Counted from the stretch's first letter, positions 45,065 through 56,639 are shown. The stretch is 64,000 nucleotides of DNA from Sanderia malayensis (GCA_013076295.1 RQOL01000662.1:96022-160021); one strand, 5' to 3'. Notes: a model not told the origin generated them from the letters alone. Numbers and translations are program-made.

Positions 45065-47955
45065 ATGTCTGCTCATCAACCACCAAAACGAAAGAAATCT
45101 GGCGGAGAAAATAGAAAAGCAAAATCTGCAAGACAGGAAGAAGAGAAAAAACTTGGTGATGTGATGATGAATTATTTTAGTTGAAAGAAGAAGGAAATAA
45201 GCAAGGAAATGCATGAAACTGAGAAACAGGATGTAGCAACAAATGAACAAGTTATTGCAGGAGAGGAAGATTGCTTTATTGAGCTTGACACTATGAAATC
45301 TAAGGCTACAGCAAATGACCTTCTTCGGGGTCATTTAATGTTTGCGCCAGTGATACAAAAATCACTGTTATAAACTCTGAGGGAAACTCTGACACGCCGT
45401 TTGATAATGCTGACGAAATAGAAAGTGGAAATGAAATGAATAAAAGCGATGAATGTGAAACTGATGAGAAACATCAGCGAAATTCTTGTCACAGAATTCA
45501 ATGAAGAAGTTGCATTCAATTCAGAAGATAAAGTGTCAAATTCAAATGAAAAAAGTCATATAACCTTTCCGATCAGTCAATCCATAACTATAGACAAAGA
45601 AAAGAATACTTTTGATCCTGCTTCAATAGTTGCTTTGAATCTTAATGTTGAAGAAAAAGTTTTGATTGCCAGGATGGAGCCTTGCCAGCCCCAAGAATCC
45701 TTGTTATCCACAAGAAAGAAACAAATGGGAGCCCGACAACGTTACTGTTCCCAGCAGATATTTTATCACGATCGTAACAATCGCAGAAAATGGGTGTCAT
45801 ACTCGTTGAGCAATGATGCTCTTTACTGCATTCCATGTTTGCCTGTTTACTGGCGCATCTTCCAGAGGAGAGCTTCAGCCTGCCAATCAAGGGCATGCAT
45901 TTGCACGTACAGGATTCTCAAATCGGAAGAAACAGTGTGAAGCAGTCACAAAGCACGAATCCTCAGTAGCGCATATAAATGCCAAAATTGCTGATGCCCT
46001 TTTTTGCAAAAAAGAACGGTAAATGAATTTATGGAACAACAAAGGCTCATTGAAAGTGATCGCAGGAAGAAAGAAATGTTGTCAAATCGGCAAGTAATGA
46101 AGAGAATCGTTGACACCAGTACATTCCTTGGGAAGCAAGGCCTTGCACTTAGAGGCAGCAGGGAACGACTAAATCAGCCTGCCCTTAACACTGGAAATTT
46201 TCTTGAGACGTTCAATTATCTGTCCAAATATGATCCAGCAATAAATAGCCATTTGGAAAAAGCAATATTTGCTCAAAAAAAGATTGAAGGAAAAGAAGGC
46301 GGTAAAAGAGGGGCAAAAGGCAGAGATTTGAAGCTCACATTTCTCAGCAAGAGTTCGCAAAATACAGTCATAAATATCATTGGGGAAGATGATACGTGAC
46401 TGCCGAGCATGGGCTTTAATTGCCGATACAATCCAGACGTTAGTAAACATGAGCAGTTAAGTATTTGCATCAGAGTAGTTACCAGAGCTGGTCAATGCTC
46501 AGAAAACCTTCTCTTTTGTAAAAGAGCTTCAGGGACAATTGCACTTGAGATATACAACTGCATAGCGGCCGCTCTAACTAGCAAAGAAATATCTTTTGGA
46601 AAATTGGTGGCTCAAACATATGATGGTGCATCCAACATGAGTGGCTGTTACAATGGATTACAAGCAATTATCAAAGAAAAATTGGAGATCATGTTGTTTA
46701 TGTCCATTGCCATGCGCATACACTTAATCTTGCCCTCTCTGATTCAGCTGGTGCGTTTGTTGAAGTTATCAAGTTGTTTGACAACCTTGAAAAACTGTAC
46801 AACCTGTTTCGGTCAAGAGGATCCACGACCTCTTTGAGGCCATTCACAAAGAAAAAGAACTTAACGTAATTTCCTTAAAACGCATCAACACTGTAAGATG
46901 GAGCTCCCGGGAGGTTAGTCTTAAAGCATTTCTCCAGCGTTATGAATGCATAATGTCTCTGTTGGAAACGGTTTTAGCAGACACTTCATTTGAAGGGAAT
47001 CAAATATCTACATCTGCAGGACTAGCGGAATGTTTCCAGACGAAACAGTATGTTGCTACAGCATACCTTTTCAGAGAGGTTTTTGCTATAACTGGCCCAT
47101 TAAGCCGATATTTACAGAGTGTTGACATAGATTTTGGCAAAGCAATCAGCATGATTGACAGTGCAGTTGCTCGGCTAGCCACTTTACGGGGAAAGCCAGA
47201 GAAGATTCTTGAGAGCATTGAGCAAGACTTCAATCCTGCAGAAGTGGCCTGGAAGATAACAAGAACACGAAATCGCAAGTTGATGGATGGTGAGCAAATG
47301 AGGGACGATCCAGCTTTAACAGCATTGGATTATTGGAAGCGTGAGACATTTTATGTTGCAATGGATAAAGTGTCCATGGGAATGGAAAAGTGTTTCAAGA
47401 AGAGCCAACCCTTGCTCAGAACTTTTTCATTGTTTGCCCCAAGTCGCTTTCCTCAACTCCTGCAACAATACACGACCTCTTGTTATCTTCAGGAAGCCCT
47501 TCAAGAATTCTCCGAGACATACAAGTTAGATTTTCACAGTTGCGCTGATGAGCTATTCAGCTTTTTCAAGACATTTTCTAAGTTTAATTGTGTCTGCCCA
47601 AATGATGATGAAGGTTATTCTGCCAATGATGTTGATGATAATGGTGATGACGACGATTCTCTCGAATCTCTGAATGATGGTGAAGCACATACGGAAGCTG
47701 AGATGACTGGGAATGCAGGCAAAGAAACGACGGGAATTCCTACAGATCAAAAAAGGGATAAGCAGCAGAGAAGGATGAGACCACCTTCTTTTATCAATGC
47801 ACTTGTTATCCTCTGTCACCCAGAATACATGTTGATACATGTTGATGCATATCCAACGCTTTGCCAGGTTTACGCTATTGCTGTGGCTGTTCCTGTTGCT
47901 CCACAACTGCAGAAAGATCGTTTTCTGCATTAAAGAGAGTGAAGACAAGAATGAG
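45065..47955 (+). pseudogene. hAT transposase (TTF zinc finger, DUF4371), decayed copy 2
   Basis: Starts MSAHQPPKRKKSGGENRKAK, stops within 40 codons, then continues in other frames. A TTF-type BED-like finger is visible (RYCSQQIFYHDRNNRRKWVS..ALYCIPC, then FARTGFSNRKKQCEAVTKHE, SSVAHINAK). DUF4371 follows (LGKQGLALRGS, ALNTGNFLETFNYLSKYDP, KLVAQTYDGASNMSGC). The helical insert and C-terminal part (46953-47900) are open for 326 codons, with an acidic DDNGDDDDSLESLNDGE patch. The dimerisation signature TTAERSFSALKRVKTRM survives only in a shifted frame and the gene then breaks off at about 47955. At least five disruptions. It is a different lineage from the copy at 10307. Confidence 0.85.
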
Positions 47956-48829
47956 TCTTCACTCTCTTCACCCTCGTGATGAGAAGGTAGATTTTGTTAT
48001 GGAAGATGGCGGCAGGAGGAAATTGAAGGAGGTTAGGTAAGCACAATCATGTTGGATCAGGATGTTGTTAGGTTTTGTGTTGTTTGGGTAGCGTGATGTA
48101 TGAAAAATTGATATTGTTGTAATTTACAGAGAGGACACGGTTGTGCATGTGGTTGTTGTGTTGAGGACACGTGGGGAGAAGTTGCCGCAGAGGAAAAGGA
48201 TAAGGAAGATAGAAGACGCAAAAAAGGAAGGAAAACCTAAAGTGGGAGGCAGAAGAACAATGTAATCCTCCTGCAAATAAAATATATTCTTTCAAATTTT
48301 ATCAATAAAAATTTTATGAATGAAAAATGTGAAATGAAAATTATTGTGTTCTTTGGTGTATAATAAGGAATGTAGTTTCGTGTGCGACATGTTTTCTGTT
48401 GGTTGTTAGGGAGCGGGATGAGAGATTGTTGTAGAGAATTGGAAGCAGAAAGTCTGAGCGGTATAAGTGGGTATTGTAAACAGTTTAGCACATGGAGAAA
48501 AAGTGATATCAATTTAAATCAGTTGGATGTGGTATTATAACGGGCGTGTAATAAAAAACAATGGGTGATATTGCCGGATGCATTAGTTAAAAGCTCAAAC
48601 ACCACGTCAAGGTGCATCTGTTGTTTGAGTTTTCCTTTTTTGTGAGAGCTGCCATGTTGGTATTGTTTGATATTTAATGAGAGGACATTCTATGGGACTT
48701 TATCTATGGGTAGATAGTGGCATAGACTTATGAGTGAGGACAATCGCAGATTGCACAGAGAGAAAGGAAATCCATGTTCCCCTAGGCAATATAAAGGAAC
48801 ATGGCAAAGCATTACTCTTGCCTGCAGAA
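47956..48829. other. Purine-rich spacer, no gene
   Basis: A G/A-rich stretch (about 48100-48250) on the plus strand, then AT-rich sequence. No domain or element end is recognised. Confidence 0.35.
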
Positions 48830-48973
48830 CTGTTTGAAGCCGTCAGGTATTGTGCCCTCCTGCTGTTTGAAGCCGTCAGGTCTTGTGCCTTCTTGCTGTT
48901 TCAAGCTGCCAGGTGTTGTGCCTTGTTGCTGTTTCAAGCTGTCAGGTATTTTGGCTGATTGCTGTTTGAAGGA
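48830..48973 (-). repeat. 33-bp minisatellite, coding 11-residue units
   Basis: CTGTTT(G/C)AAGC(C/T)GTCAGGT-type units start at 48830, 48863, 48896, 48929 and 48962, exactly 33 bp apart. On the minus strand, in frame with the gag-like gene, they read as repeats of LTASNSRRAQY with two Ser codons turned into TGA stops. Confidence 0.8.
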
Positions 48974-49253
48974 CGGGGTGTGGCAAGATTACCTCTGGTC
49001 GTGAACATACTGGCATCTTCAGCTTCTGTCATACATGACTCCAGTCCGTCTTCTTCTTCGCACAACAGTTCCATCACTTCTTCATTTATGCGTTCCAGTG
49101 TCTTCAGCTTACTTTCCATTTCTTTTTTATACGCCTTCAACACCTGCTTGTCTGCATTCCCTCCATCTATAAGATTCCGGACATCATTCGCAATCTTTGT
49201 TACGCATCCTCGATGACTTGCTCTAACTCTTTTCTTCTTTGAAAGTTCATCCA
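48934..49253 (-). pseudogene. LTR retrotransposon gag-like N-terminus (BEL/Pao-like)
   Basis: About 105 residues with a basic start (MEKMDELSKKKRVRASHRGC) and a predicted coiled coil (KQVLKAYKKEMESKLKTLER then INEEVMELLCEEEDGLE), a layout common at the start of BEL/Pao-type polyproteins in invertebrates. About 30-45 bp upstream of the Met lies ACAATTGGTCCACCGAGCCG (about 49284-49303), which could be the LTR end and primer-binding site. The frame enters the 33-bp repeat and stops. No protease, RT or integrase follows. A family N1 element starts 130 bp upstream, probably cutting the LTR. Family assignment is tentative. Confidence 0.45.
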
Positions 49254-49382
49254 TTTTCTCCAAATTCCTCTATCCGGCTCGGTGGACCAATTGTCAGAAA
49301 ACCTCCTTTTCTGAGCGTTCTTTTTTAGAGTGGTTTGGAGACGATCAAACACACGTTCCTAGAGAGCGTTAGACATCAAATA

Positions 49383-49618
49383 TCTAATATATATATTCTA
49401 CGGAGTCACGTGACGGTGGCGAAACTTTGCCTAAAACAATAGATTCGACCCGAAACAATAGGTCGAACGCCTCAAAACAATGGGACGATAACTTCAATGG
49501 GGTCGCCAAAGGTTGACACTTGCATGGAAAGGCTCCGTTTCTGGAGTAGGCAAAAGTTATCTATTTTTGCAAGCCTATTTTAAAAGAATTTTTGAGTTAT
49601 TCCATTAATTGCTCCACT
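49383..49618 (+). mobile_element. Helitron-like family N1, copy 2
   Basis: Starts TCTAATATATATATTCTACG after an A and matches 44530-44787 across its length, lacking about 25 bp after GGGACGAT. Here no other element precedes the TC start, which confirms that the start is an element boundary and not an internal point of the composite at 44268. Confidence 0.65.
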
Positions 49619-50110
49619 AATTGTGCTATCACGAAAAAACGACCGTTTACGCTGGCGAAACTTCCAAATTCGCGTCGCGAACTCCATTTTCGAACAGAGT
49701 GTTCGCTCTTCACGTGACTCTTTTCGCCTTTTGCTGCAATTTGATTGGCTCTTTCGTGACTTCACGTGAAAAGTCACGCGTTTTTCGTTATCATGCAAAT
49801 TAGCCCTCGGGTTGAACAGCAGGTACTTTTGGAGAAGACGCGTGTTTTTGTTTTCAACACAAAGGATAACTGGGCGCCCTTCAAAGTGTTTTACGACCTG
49901 AATTATCTTTGTAAAGCCTTGCTAATTGTTTGAGAGACCTCTGGAAAATTACAGGAGACAATTGAGAATACAGGTGATAGTTTTGTTTTGTTTTTTGAGT
50001 GAGATAGTTTTAGTTTTTGTACGACCGCCATTGTTGCTTCGGCATACTGTGACGCTTAGGCCTAATGTAAACAATGTCAAAGTTTTAAAAACAAATTATG
50101 ATACGCGATT

Positions 50111-50814
50111 ATGAGGCGAGCGGAGCGAGCCAAACTATTGTAAGAGGAGTAGCCAGAGGCATGAGCGGGAGCGAATGCAGCGCTCGAAGTGCGCCCTATC
50201 AGGCAATGTTTCTTGATAACAGATAGACAGGCGAGCGCAGCGAGTTAACCCATTGTAGTGGGGTAGAAAGGGGCATGAGCGTGAGCGAATGCAGCGCACG
50301 AAGTGCGCCAACCATAGGCGAGCGCAGCGAGCTAACCCATTGTACGTGGGATTGAAAGGGCATGAGCGTGAGCGAATGCAGCGCACGAAGTGCGCCAACC
50401 ATAGGCGAGCCCAGCGAGCTAACCCATTGTACGTGGGATTGAAAGGGGCATGAGCGTTAGCGAATGCAGCGCACGAAGTGCGTCAACCATAGGCGAGCTC
50501 AGCGAGCTAACCCATTGTACGTGGGGTAGAAAGGGGCATGAGCGTTAGCGAATGCAGCGCACGAAGTGCGCCAACCATAGGCGAGCTCAGCGAGCTAACC
50601 CATTGTAAGTGGGGTTGAAAGGGGCATGAGCATCAGCGAATGCAGCGCACGAAGTGCGCCAACCATAGGCGAGCGCAGCGAGCTAACCCATTGTAAGTGG
50701 GGTTGAAAGGAGCATGAGCAATAGCGAATGCAGCGCACGAAGTGCGCCAACCAGATTAAGCCTTTTTTACTTGACGGGCTGGGGCGAACGAGCAAAGCGA
50801 GTGATGACCCCTAG
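50111..50814 (+). mobile_element. Helitron-like element with 87/88-bp tandem array
   Basis: Units beginning GCGAGCGCAGCGAGCTAACC recur at 50231, 50318, 50405, 50493, 50581 and 50669 (spacing 87, 87, 88, 88, 88), with a diverged partial unit at 50111. Each unit holds GGCATGAGCGTGAGCGAATG and the perfect hairpin CGCACGAAGTGCG. The array ends in ATTAAGCCTTTTTTACTTGA, a GGGGCG..GACCCC hairpin and CTAG followed by T (50811-50815), the same 3-prime end type as the single-unit elements at 44529 and 53399. It appears to be the same family with its internal unit amplified. The 5-prime end was not located. Confidence 0.7.
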
Positions 50815-51144
50815 TATACACAAATAACATATAACTTTCCATGAACATTGATCGATGTTACTCCGACCAATACTGAATTTTAAAACGAAAAACTACGATA
50901 TTTATCATCAAAACAATTAACAAATTTAAGCCAATCAAATTTCAGAAAAACAGTCCTCCCACGTGGAAATTACTCATTCTGGGCTAACTTCCCAAGGCTA
51001 ACATTGTGAATCATGTATACTTAAAAACTTAAAACAACTTGCGGTAATTCATGAATTAACGAATGACATTACAATCAATTGACAAACAATATCTATTTAA
51101 CTAAATATAAAATTAATGCGTAAGCAACGTATACGCCCAAAGAC
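50815..51144. other. Spacer, nothing recognised
   Basis: AT-rich DNA without frames or repeats that could be assigned. Confidence 0.35.
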
Positions 51145-52500
51145 TGGTGTCTCATTGTTGCCTTTCAGAGATTTCCGCAAAATTGGGTATGGACTGCTGG
51201 CAGTCTTGCGATCGATGTACCTCAACCGTGTTCACCAAACGGAAACAGGAGCGGATAGGTGAGCGGATCGGCTGCTGGATTTGTGGCTTTGATGTCAATC
51301 AAGTAGCCATCTCATCCCTGGATGTGCATGATTCTGTCAATTGGATCCGGTGCGGCAGCGTCCTTTGTGCTGCAGATTGCTGCTATTTCTGCAGCTGCTG
51401 GACTGTAGTACCTGTGATCCTGGTCAGCTCAGGGCACGATGACCATGTCAAATGTGGGAATAGGATTGTTTGCTGCCGTCGCTTGTTGCTGTTGTTATTG
51501 TAGTATGTTGCCTATGTTCTTGTACTCTTGAGCATACGGATTGACTGCAATAAGTTCGTCTTGGAGCTTCTTGATAGTGTCCTTGTTGAAATCCCTGTTG
51601 GTGGGGCTGTTGGCTCTGTGTTCAAGAGCTTCAATCATATCCATGATGTACAGTTCGGCGTATTTTTGGTTGCTGTCCTTGCAACGGGTGAAGGTGGGCT
51701 GAAGGAAAAAGTTGATAAAAAGGGTTGATCCAGTAATTTAAATTTTAATAATTTTAAAAGTTGAAAAATAAATATTGTAATGTGTAGCAAAAGAGTAAGT
51801 AAAAGAAGCAGGAACAGAATGTGAAAGTACCTGTTCTGTGATATTCACAGGTGGCCCCCTGCCAGGAAATTCCGACATGCTTGCTGTCCAGGATGCCATT
51901 GCCATGGTGGCATCGTATTGGCGGAATTTGGAAAGAAAATATTTTTATTCTCTTTGTGTTTCTCGTGTATTCCCAAGAAAGACAGACATCATTGTTGCAC
52001 GTGGAGGCTGTATTTGCAGTAGTGTGACAGCTTCACCGCGAAAGTACTTTGTATACTTGTTTCTGGTATTCAGCTCTTCTCTGAAATACTTTGCACTACA
52101 ATGGGGACAGGTGTTGTTCATTTGTTGTAGCTGGGGCTGGAATTGCAAGGGATGAAACTGCTGTAACTGTAGCTGCCATTCAGGTAGAAACTGGAATGGA
52201 TGCACGTGTTGTATTGGTTGCTGTAGCAGAGGTGCCATCGCCATTTGCAACCCTTCGCCCCCTGCTGGGTAGGGTACGGGCCAAAAACTGAGTGCCTTGT
52301 TGCGCTTGCAATGTTCAAATTGCTTGTTGCTGAGCCTGTTGCTGCTGTAACTGCAATTGCAGCATCTCGTCGAGGGGGACAGCGACTGGTTGTTCTGTGG
52401 GACGTGTTTGAACGACTTGAGGCTGTTGTTGATGGTGAGCCCTATCATAGGCGTTGCGGGCTTGCCTTCGTCGTCAGCCTGTGATGTTTGTTCGTGCTTT
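51145..52500 (-). pseudogene. Helitron N-terminal fragment of a second lineage
   Basis: Minus-strand pieces of a different Helitron transposase. A Q-rich N-terminus (52448-52100: QLQLQQFHPLQFQPQLQQM) precedes a Helitron-type finger start CPHCSAKYFREEL (about 52090) and LLQIQPPRATM. After an AT-rich gap, probably an intron (about 51730-51840), come LYIMDMIEALEHRANSPTNR (about 51640) and NPYAQEYKNIGNIL. Next is PIPTFDMVIV, a stop, then DQDHRYYSPAAAEIAAICST, a stop, and DIKATNPAADPLTYPLLFPF. These align to the start of copy 2 at 30550-30980 but are too divergent to be a recent copy. At least four stops are present, and the Rep core is missing. Confidence 0.65.
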
Positions 52501-52924
52501 TGGCGGCATTTTTTGGCATGATAAAAAAGAAAGGATACATTTTAAAAAAGGAAAATTATATACATTAAATACGTTAAATATAGTAAGTAAAAGGAACGAT
52601 ATGAATGTGTGCATACAAAATCCAGTCGTGGACAGTGGATCTGCGGAAAGTAGAAAATTACGTAAGGAAAACGACGTGAAATAGAGGGAAAGGAAGAGCC
52701 AAAGCACAATCTTTAACTCAGTGAAGAATGAGGAGACAATTGTTTAAAATGCACTTACCAGGTCTTACGGCAAAACAGTAAGGATCATTCGAAGTAAAAC
52801 TCCCAAGGAACAGCAATAAGTAAGGTCAAGAATCTTGCAGTAACAAATTTCGTGTCAGTTCACATAAATAAAAAATACACTACTCGTTGGTTGTAACACA
52901 ATAATAGAATTGCAAAGCAAAGCG
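52501..52924. other. Spacer, no gene
   Basis: AT-rich sequence between the Helitron fragment and family M copy 2. No frame or element boundary is recognised. Confidence 0.3.
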
Positions 52925-53398
52925 CATTCCGAAGGAAGGAAGCAACTTCCTCGTCAATCAAAGGCCACAGTAACAAAAAACGTGATGGGATTAGTGTCAA
53001 ATGCCACAGGGATTCATTGTTTCGAAAACGGTAAACAATGCACAATTGATTATTCTAGAATCATGACATCATCCAGACACAATAATTGTCAGGGCTCGCA
53101 TGGCACAAAATGTTTTGTTCGATTGAGAGCTTTAGTACGACTTCAAACGAAAACACTTCAAACGAAAACAAAGGGCAGAAGAATTTTCGACATAGAAAAC
53201 TGAAAATATCTGGAAAACGAAAACGAATTTCGAAAAAGAAAATAGATACTGCAAATATACAAGTTACTGGGAAGATATCTGAGTGGTTCTCGAAAAGAAC
53301 AGATCAGGGAATTTTAGGAGTAGTGTGGGAAAGCTCCCATCACTGGGGTCTTTGATCGTTGTTTCCGTCATCGCTCAGATATTATATATATATAGAGA
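52925..53398 (-). mobile_element. Non-autonomous Helitron-like element, family M, copy 2
   Basis: Read on the minus strand, it starts TCTCTATATATATAATATCT at 53398, directly after the CTAG of the element at 53399-53636, and matches 17586-17040 through its body. Similarity fades near 52925. It contains the AAACGAAAACACTTC / AAACGAAAACAAAGG near-duplication. Confidence 0.55.
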
Positions 53399-53636
53399 CT
53401 AGCCGGGGCGCTCGCGTACGCTCGTTTCCCGGAGCCTATCAAGTAAAAAAGCTTAATGTTGTTGGCACACATTGTGCGCTGCATTCGCTAATGCTCATGC
53501 CTCTTCCGACCCATGTACAGTGGTTTGGTTCGCCCTCGCTCCCCTGTCTATATATTGTCACGATGACATTGTTTAAGATGCATGGAAATTAGTTTTAGCG
53601 ATCAGCCTCGTATTCATCAGTTAAGCCTCGTACTGA
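53399..53636 (-). mobile_element. Non-autonomous Helitron-like element, copy B
   Basis: On the minus strand it begins TCAGTACGAGGCTTAACTGA after an A, contains one CGAATGCAGCGCAC-type unit, and ends in a CTCCGGGAAACGAGCG..GCGCCCCGG hairpin followed by CTAG. It is the inverse of 44268-44529 with about 80-85 percent identity. A family M element starts at the very next base. Confidence 0.65.
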
Positions 53637-53639
53637 TGA

Positions 53640-54655
53640 TATGGCTGCATCCTTGGATGCATTGGGTCATATGATGGCAATAGGCCTGTGATAACATATT
53701 GCATAACATATTTAGCAATAATTAATTGTTGCTGCCACCCGGAAGGTTGTGCTATGTGTTGGTTGTGATGGATATTAAATAAAAAAAAAACATTATAGAT
53801 GAAGGAGGAACACTTGGTTCAAAATGGTTATTGGAAGGAGCAAATGGTAATTTCGGAAAACAATAATATATTGGCTGATCGGTCCAATATATCTGATTCA
53901 ATGTCTATGAGTGCTCATTGGATAGCAATAAGCATCTTTGAATAATTTGCTGAGTGTCAACACAGGTTTAATAAAAATAAAAATCATAAACATGGGACAT
54001 TTTCATTTCATGTAAATTCCAAAATTGAAAAATTCTGTGGTGTAATGGTTGGAAAATGTATGGATATATGTGATCATGTGTTATTAACAACTTCATACCT
54101 GAATTAGCACTTCAAAGATACTGTCAGAAGATGTTACCTAACATTTGGCTCCATGTTCCCTTATGGTTCAGTCAATGCTTTCTACAACAAATAAATCACT
54201 TTGAAAATATATACCTAAGAGGACTTGCAATTGCAATGAAGAAAAAGCTGCTAAACACATGCGCTACTGATTTTTTACAAAACTGATATTGGATTTACAT
54301 CAGCTTCATAGAAATACAACATTAGTACCCACCAAAAATTGAAATATGGTACCACCTTCCTTGTAAGATGTTATATAGTAGTTGTCATTGTCATTAAGAT
54401 GGTCACAGATTGGGCACAGATATACTCAAAGAATTCTACTAAATGCAAGCAACGGAAATACGACAGGTATTAACGGAAATACGACAGGTCTTTAGTATTA
54501 AAGCTAAATGGAGAATCTGATTGGGAAACCTGATTTTACCCCGAGCATTCAGCGAGAGTGAACTGGCCTAAGCAAAGTGATGAATCTGATTTAGCAATGA
54601 GCTCGGCAGTTGAAATAACAGTGTAGCTTATTTATCTTTGTTTAAGATCAACAGG
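53640..54655. other. Intergenic DNA, no gene
   Basis: AT-rich and without recognised coding or repeat content, apart from a short CGGAAATACGACAGGT direct duplication at about 54450-54490. Confidence 0.35.
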
Positions 54656-56428
54656 ATCCATCATTAGGTGTAAATTTGGGTGTTTGGCCTGGGAAAAATT
54701 AAGTTCAGCATGTCTTCTTTAGACAAAGTGCATATCTGTTGTGGCAGAATTACGTTGTCCAGTGCATCGTGTGCTTCTTGCTTCTTGCCAAGTCTGAGAA
54801 TCCATTCTGAGAATTCGCGGTATGAATCATCTTGAACGGCTCTCATGTTTGTGTGTAAGCGATGCTGCTGAAACTTTATCCATAGATCAATGATCTGGTG
54901 TGATTTTAGAGTCTCTGCTACAATTCTTTCCCTTCCTGCTTTTGTGACGACAGGTAGAACTTGTCTGAAGTCACCACCAAGTAGCACAAACTTGCCACCA
55001 AATGGTCTGTCGACATGTGTAATATCTCAAAGCAGTCGGTCGACTGCTTGTAATGCAAGTGCGGGAATCATGGAAGCTTCACCCCATATGGAGAGAGTAG
55101 TTTCGCGCAATACCTGGGCTCTCCTGCTCTGTCTCTTGATATTGCACGTTGATTCAGCTTGAAGTGGTATAGGAATTTGAAAGATAGATTGTGAAGTTCT
55201 ACCATTGATGAGCAGTGTTGCAGCAATTCCTGACGACGCCATGCACTGAACTGTATGTCCATTGGCTTGGAGATTGTGAACCAATGTGTTGTAAAGGAAA
55301 GCTTTCCCGGTTCCAGCCGGCCCGTCAACAAAGTTACAGTTTTTTTCGGAATGCGCGTTGATAGCATCAGTGATTCCCGTGTATATGGTTTGCTGTCCAG
55401 GGTTCAATGCGGCCAGCATTCGTCTCCTTCCTCCCTGGCATTGGTAACATTGATGTGATCTTCCTCTGTAATAATAAGTGAAATATATTGCAATAAAATT
55501 GGAAAGAAAGCCACCAGAATCAATGTGCAAAAGTACGTAAATGCCCTTGTCTCCACGATCTTAGGATACATTATTATATTCTTACTAATACAGTACATAT
55601 TTGAAAATAACACATTAGTACCTTGTTCAGGAATGACATAGTCGGCTGGAGTTGAGGAAGGTGAGCATAAATTAGTATCGATTGACCATGTACTTTCAAA
55701 TTTTTGTCAATTTCATGTAGACATTGATACATGTGTCGTCTTCAAAAAGCCATGGCCCTAACTGGATGATTGAGTTGACCACGTCGTACAAATCTTCATT
55801 CAATGCTTCTTTGAACCTGTTGAAGAGTGCTGCGATATCTGAAGGTGTTTGAAAAAGGAGTAATGTTCAAAGCAACTGTCTCAGTTGTATTGGCATGTTG
55901 AAAAGACTGCCTCCTCCAAACAGCGTATGATTTCAGCATCATCTTCAGTGCTGCATATTTCGAGATTAATGTGACACTGATACTTGAGCAGAAGATGGCG
56001 ATTATGTGGCACAACCCATGTCTCATCTAGAACTTGATCTTCCAGATTGACTGGGCAATGACAGCGTCGTCTGTAGAGAGGATAACCATACGCAGTGACT
56101 TGTGTTTCGGCAGCTGTATCCACATCACCCTGAAAGAACAACAATGGATAGGTTAGAGGATCCGCAAAAGGATCTATGACATTAATCTTCATAAGATTAC
56201 CATGCCTTGTTCGAATTTGAAGCTCTCTATGCTCGGATTAGGAGCACTGCCATTGCTGTAGTGTAGACTGCTGCAATTTATCTGGCAGTAAGAATTATCA
56301 TATCTTCGATCTGCTCTGGGCGACCGTAATAATCAACTTGAACGTGGGAATTGGCTGATTATTGGCAATGGCTTGCTTCCTTTGCTCTTCCAGTACTGCT
56401 CCCATTGTTTTAAAATGTTGAGCAAACC
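54656..56428 (-). pseudogene. Helitron copy 3 with two internal deletions
   Basis: A deletion derivative of the copy 2 lineage. From 56428 the minus strand reads RFAQHFKTMGAVLEEQRK, PTFKLIIT and INVIDPFADPLTYPLLFFQG, then jumps straight to AAETQVTAYGYPLYRRRC, so the whole HUH region is missing. After WVVPHNRHLLLKYQCHINLE and ICST it jumps again to EDDAEIIRCLEEAV. Downstream come the in-frame intron equivalent (about 55462-55617), an intact Walker A (DGPAGTGKAFLYNT, about 55320), GIAATLLINGRTS, GEASMIPALALQAVDRLL and [14 protein letters not shown] (54987 on). It stops at about 54656 before the last helicase motifs. The 5-prime breakpoint, at NRFAQHF, coincides within a few bases with that of copy 1. 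Confidence 0.82.
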
Positions 56429-56639
56429 GATTTACTAATTAATAACACAACTAATTACATAACAGACATCCAACATATCTCAAACATCAAAAAAAATAAA
56501 AACTGAAAAAAAATAAACATAACAGGAACGTAGGGTAGGGTGCTATTTTTAGTCCAATAGCCTAGCAATTTCTTTCCAGTTATTGTCCCACCTTCACCAT
56601 AAATAATGAACAGCTCGTAACCATATCATTTTTGATTTA

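Noticed and set aside
48734..49004. Plus-strand frame with repeated LFEAVRYCALL peptide
   Set aside because: It is the antisense reading of the 33-bp minisatellite. The minus-strand gag-like gene runs into the repeat in frame and explains it better.
50135..50795. Repeated open frames with FVRCIRSRSC-type peptides
   Set aside because: These are translations of the 87/88-bp array; period 88 breaks any frame and no protein is plausible.
48830..50814. A CRISPR array
   Set aside because: The 33-bp and 87/88-bp repeats are contiguous minisatellites without unique spacers, and the sequence is eukaryotic.
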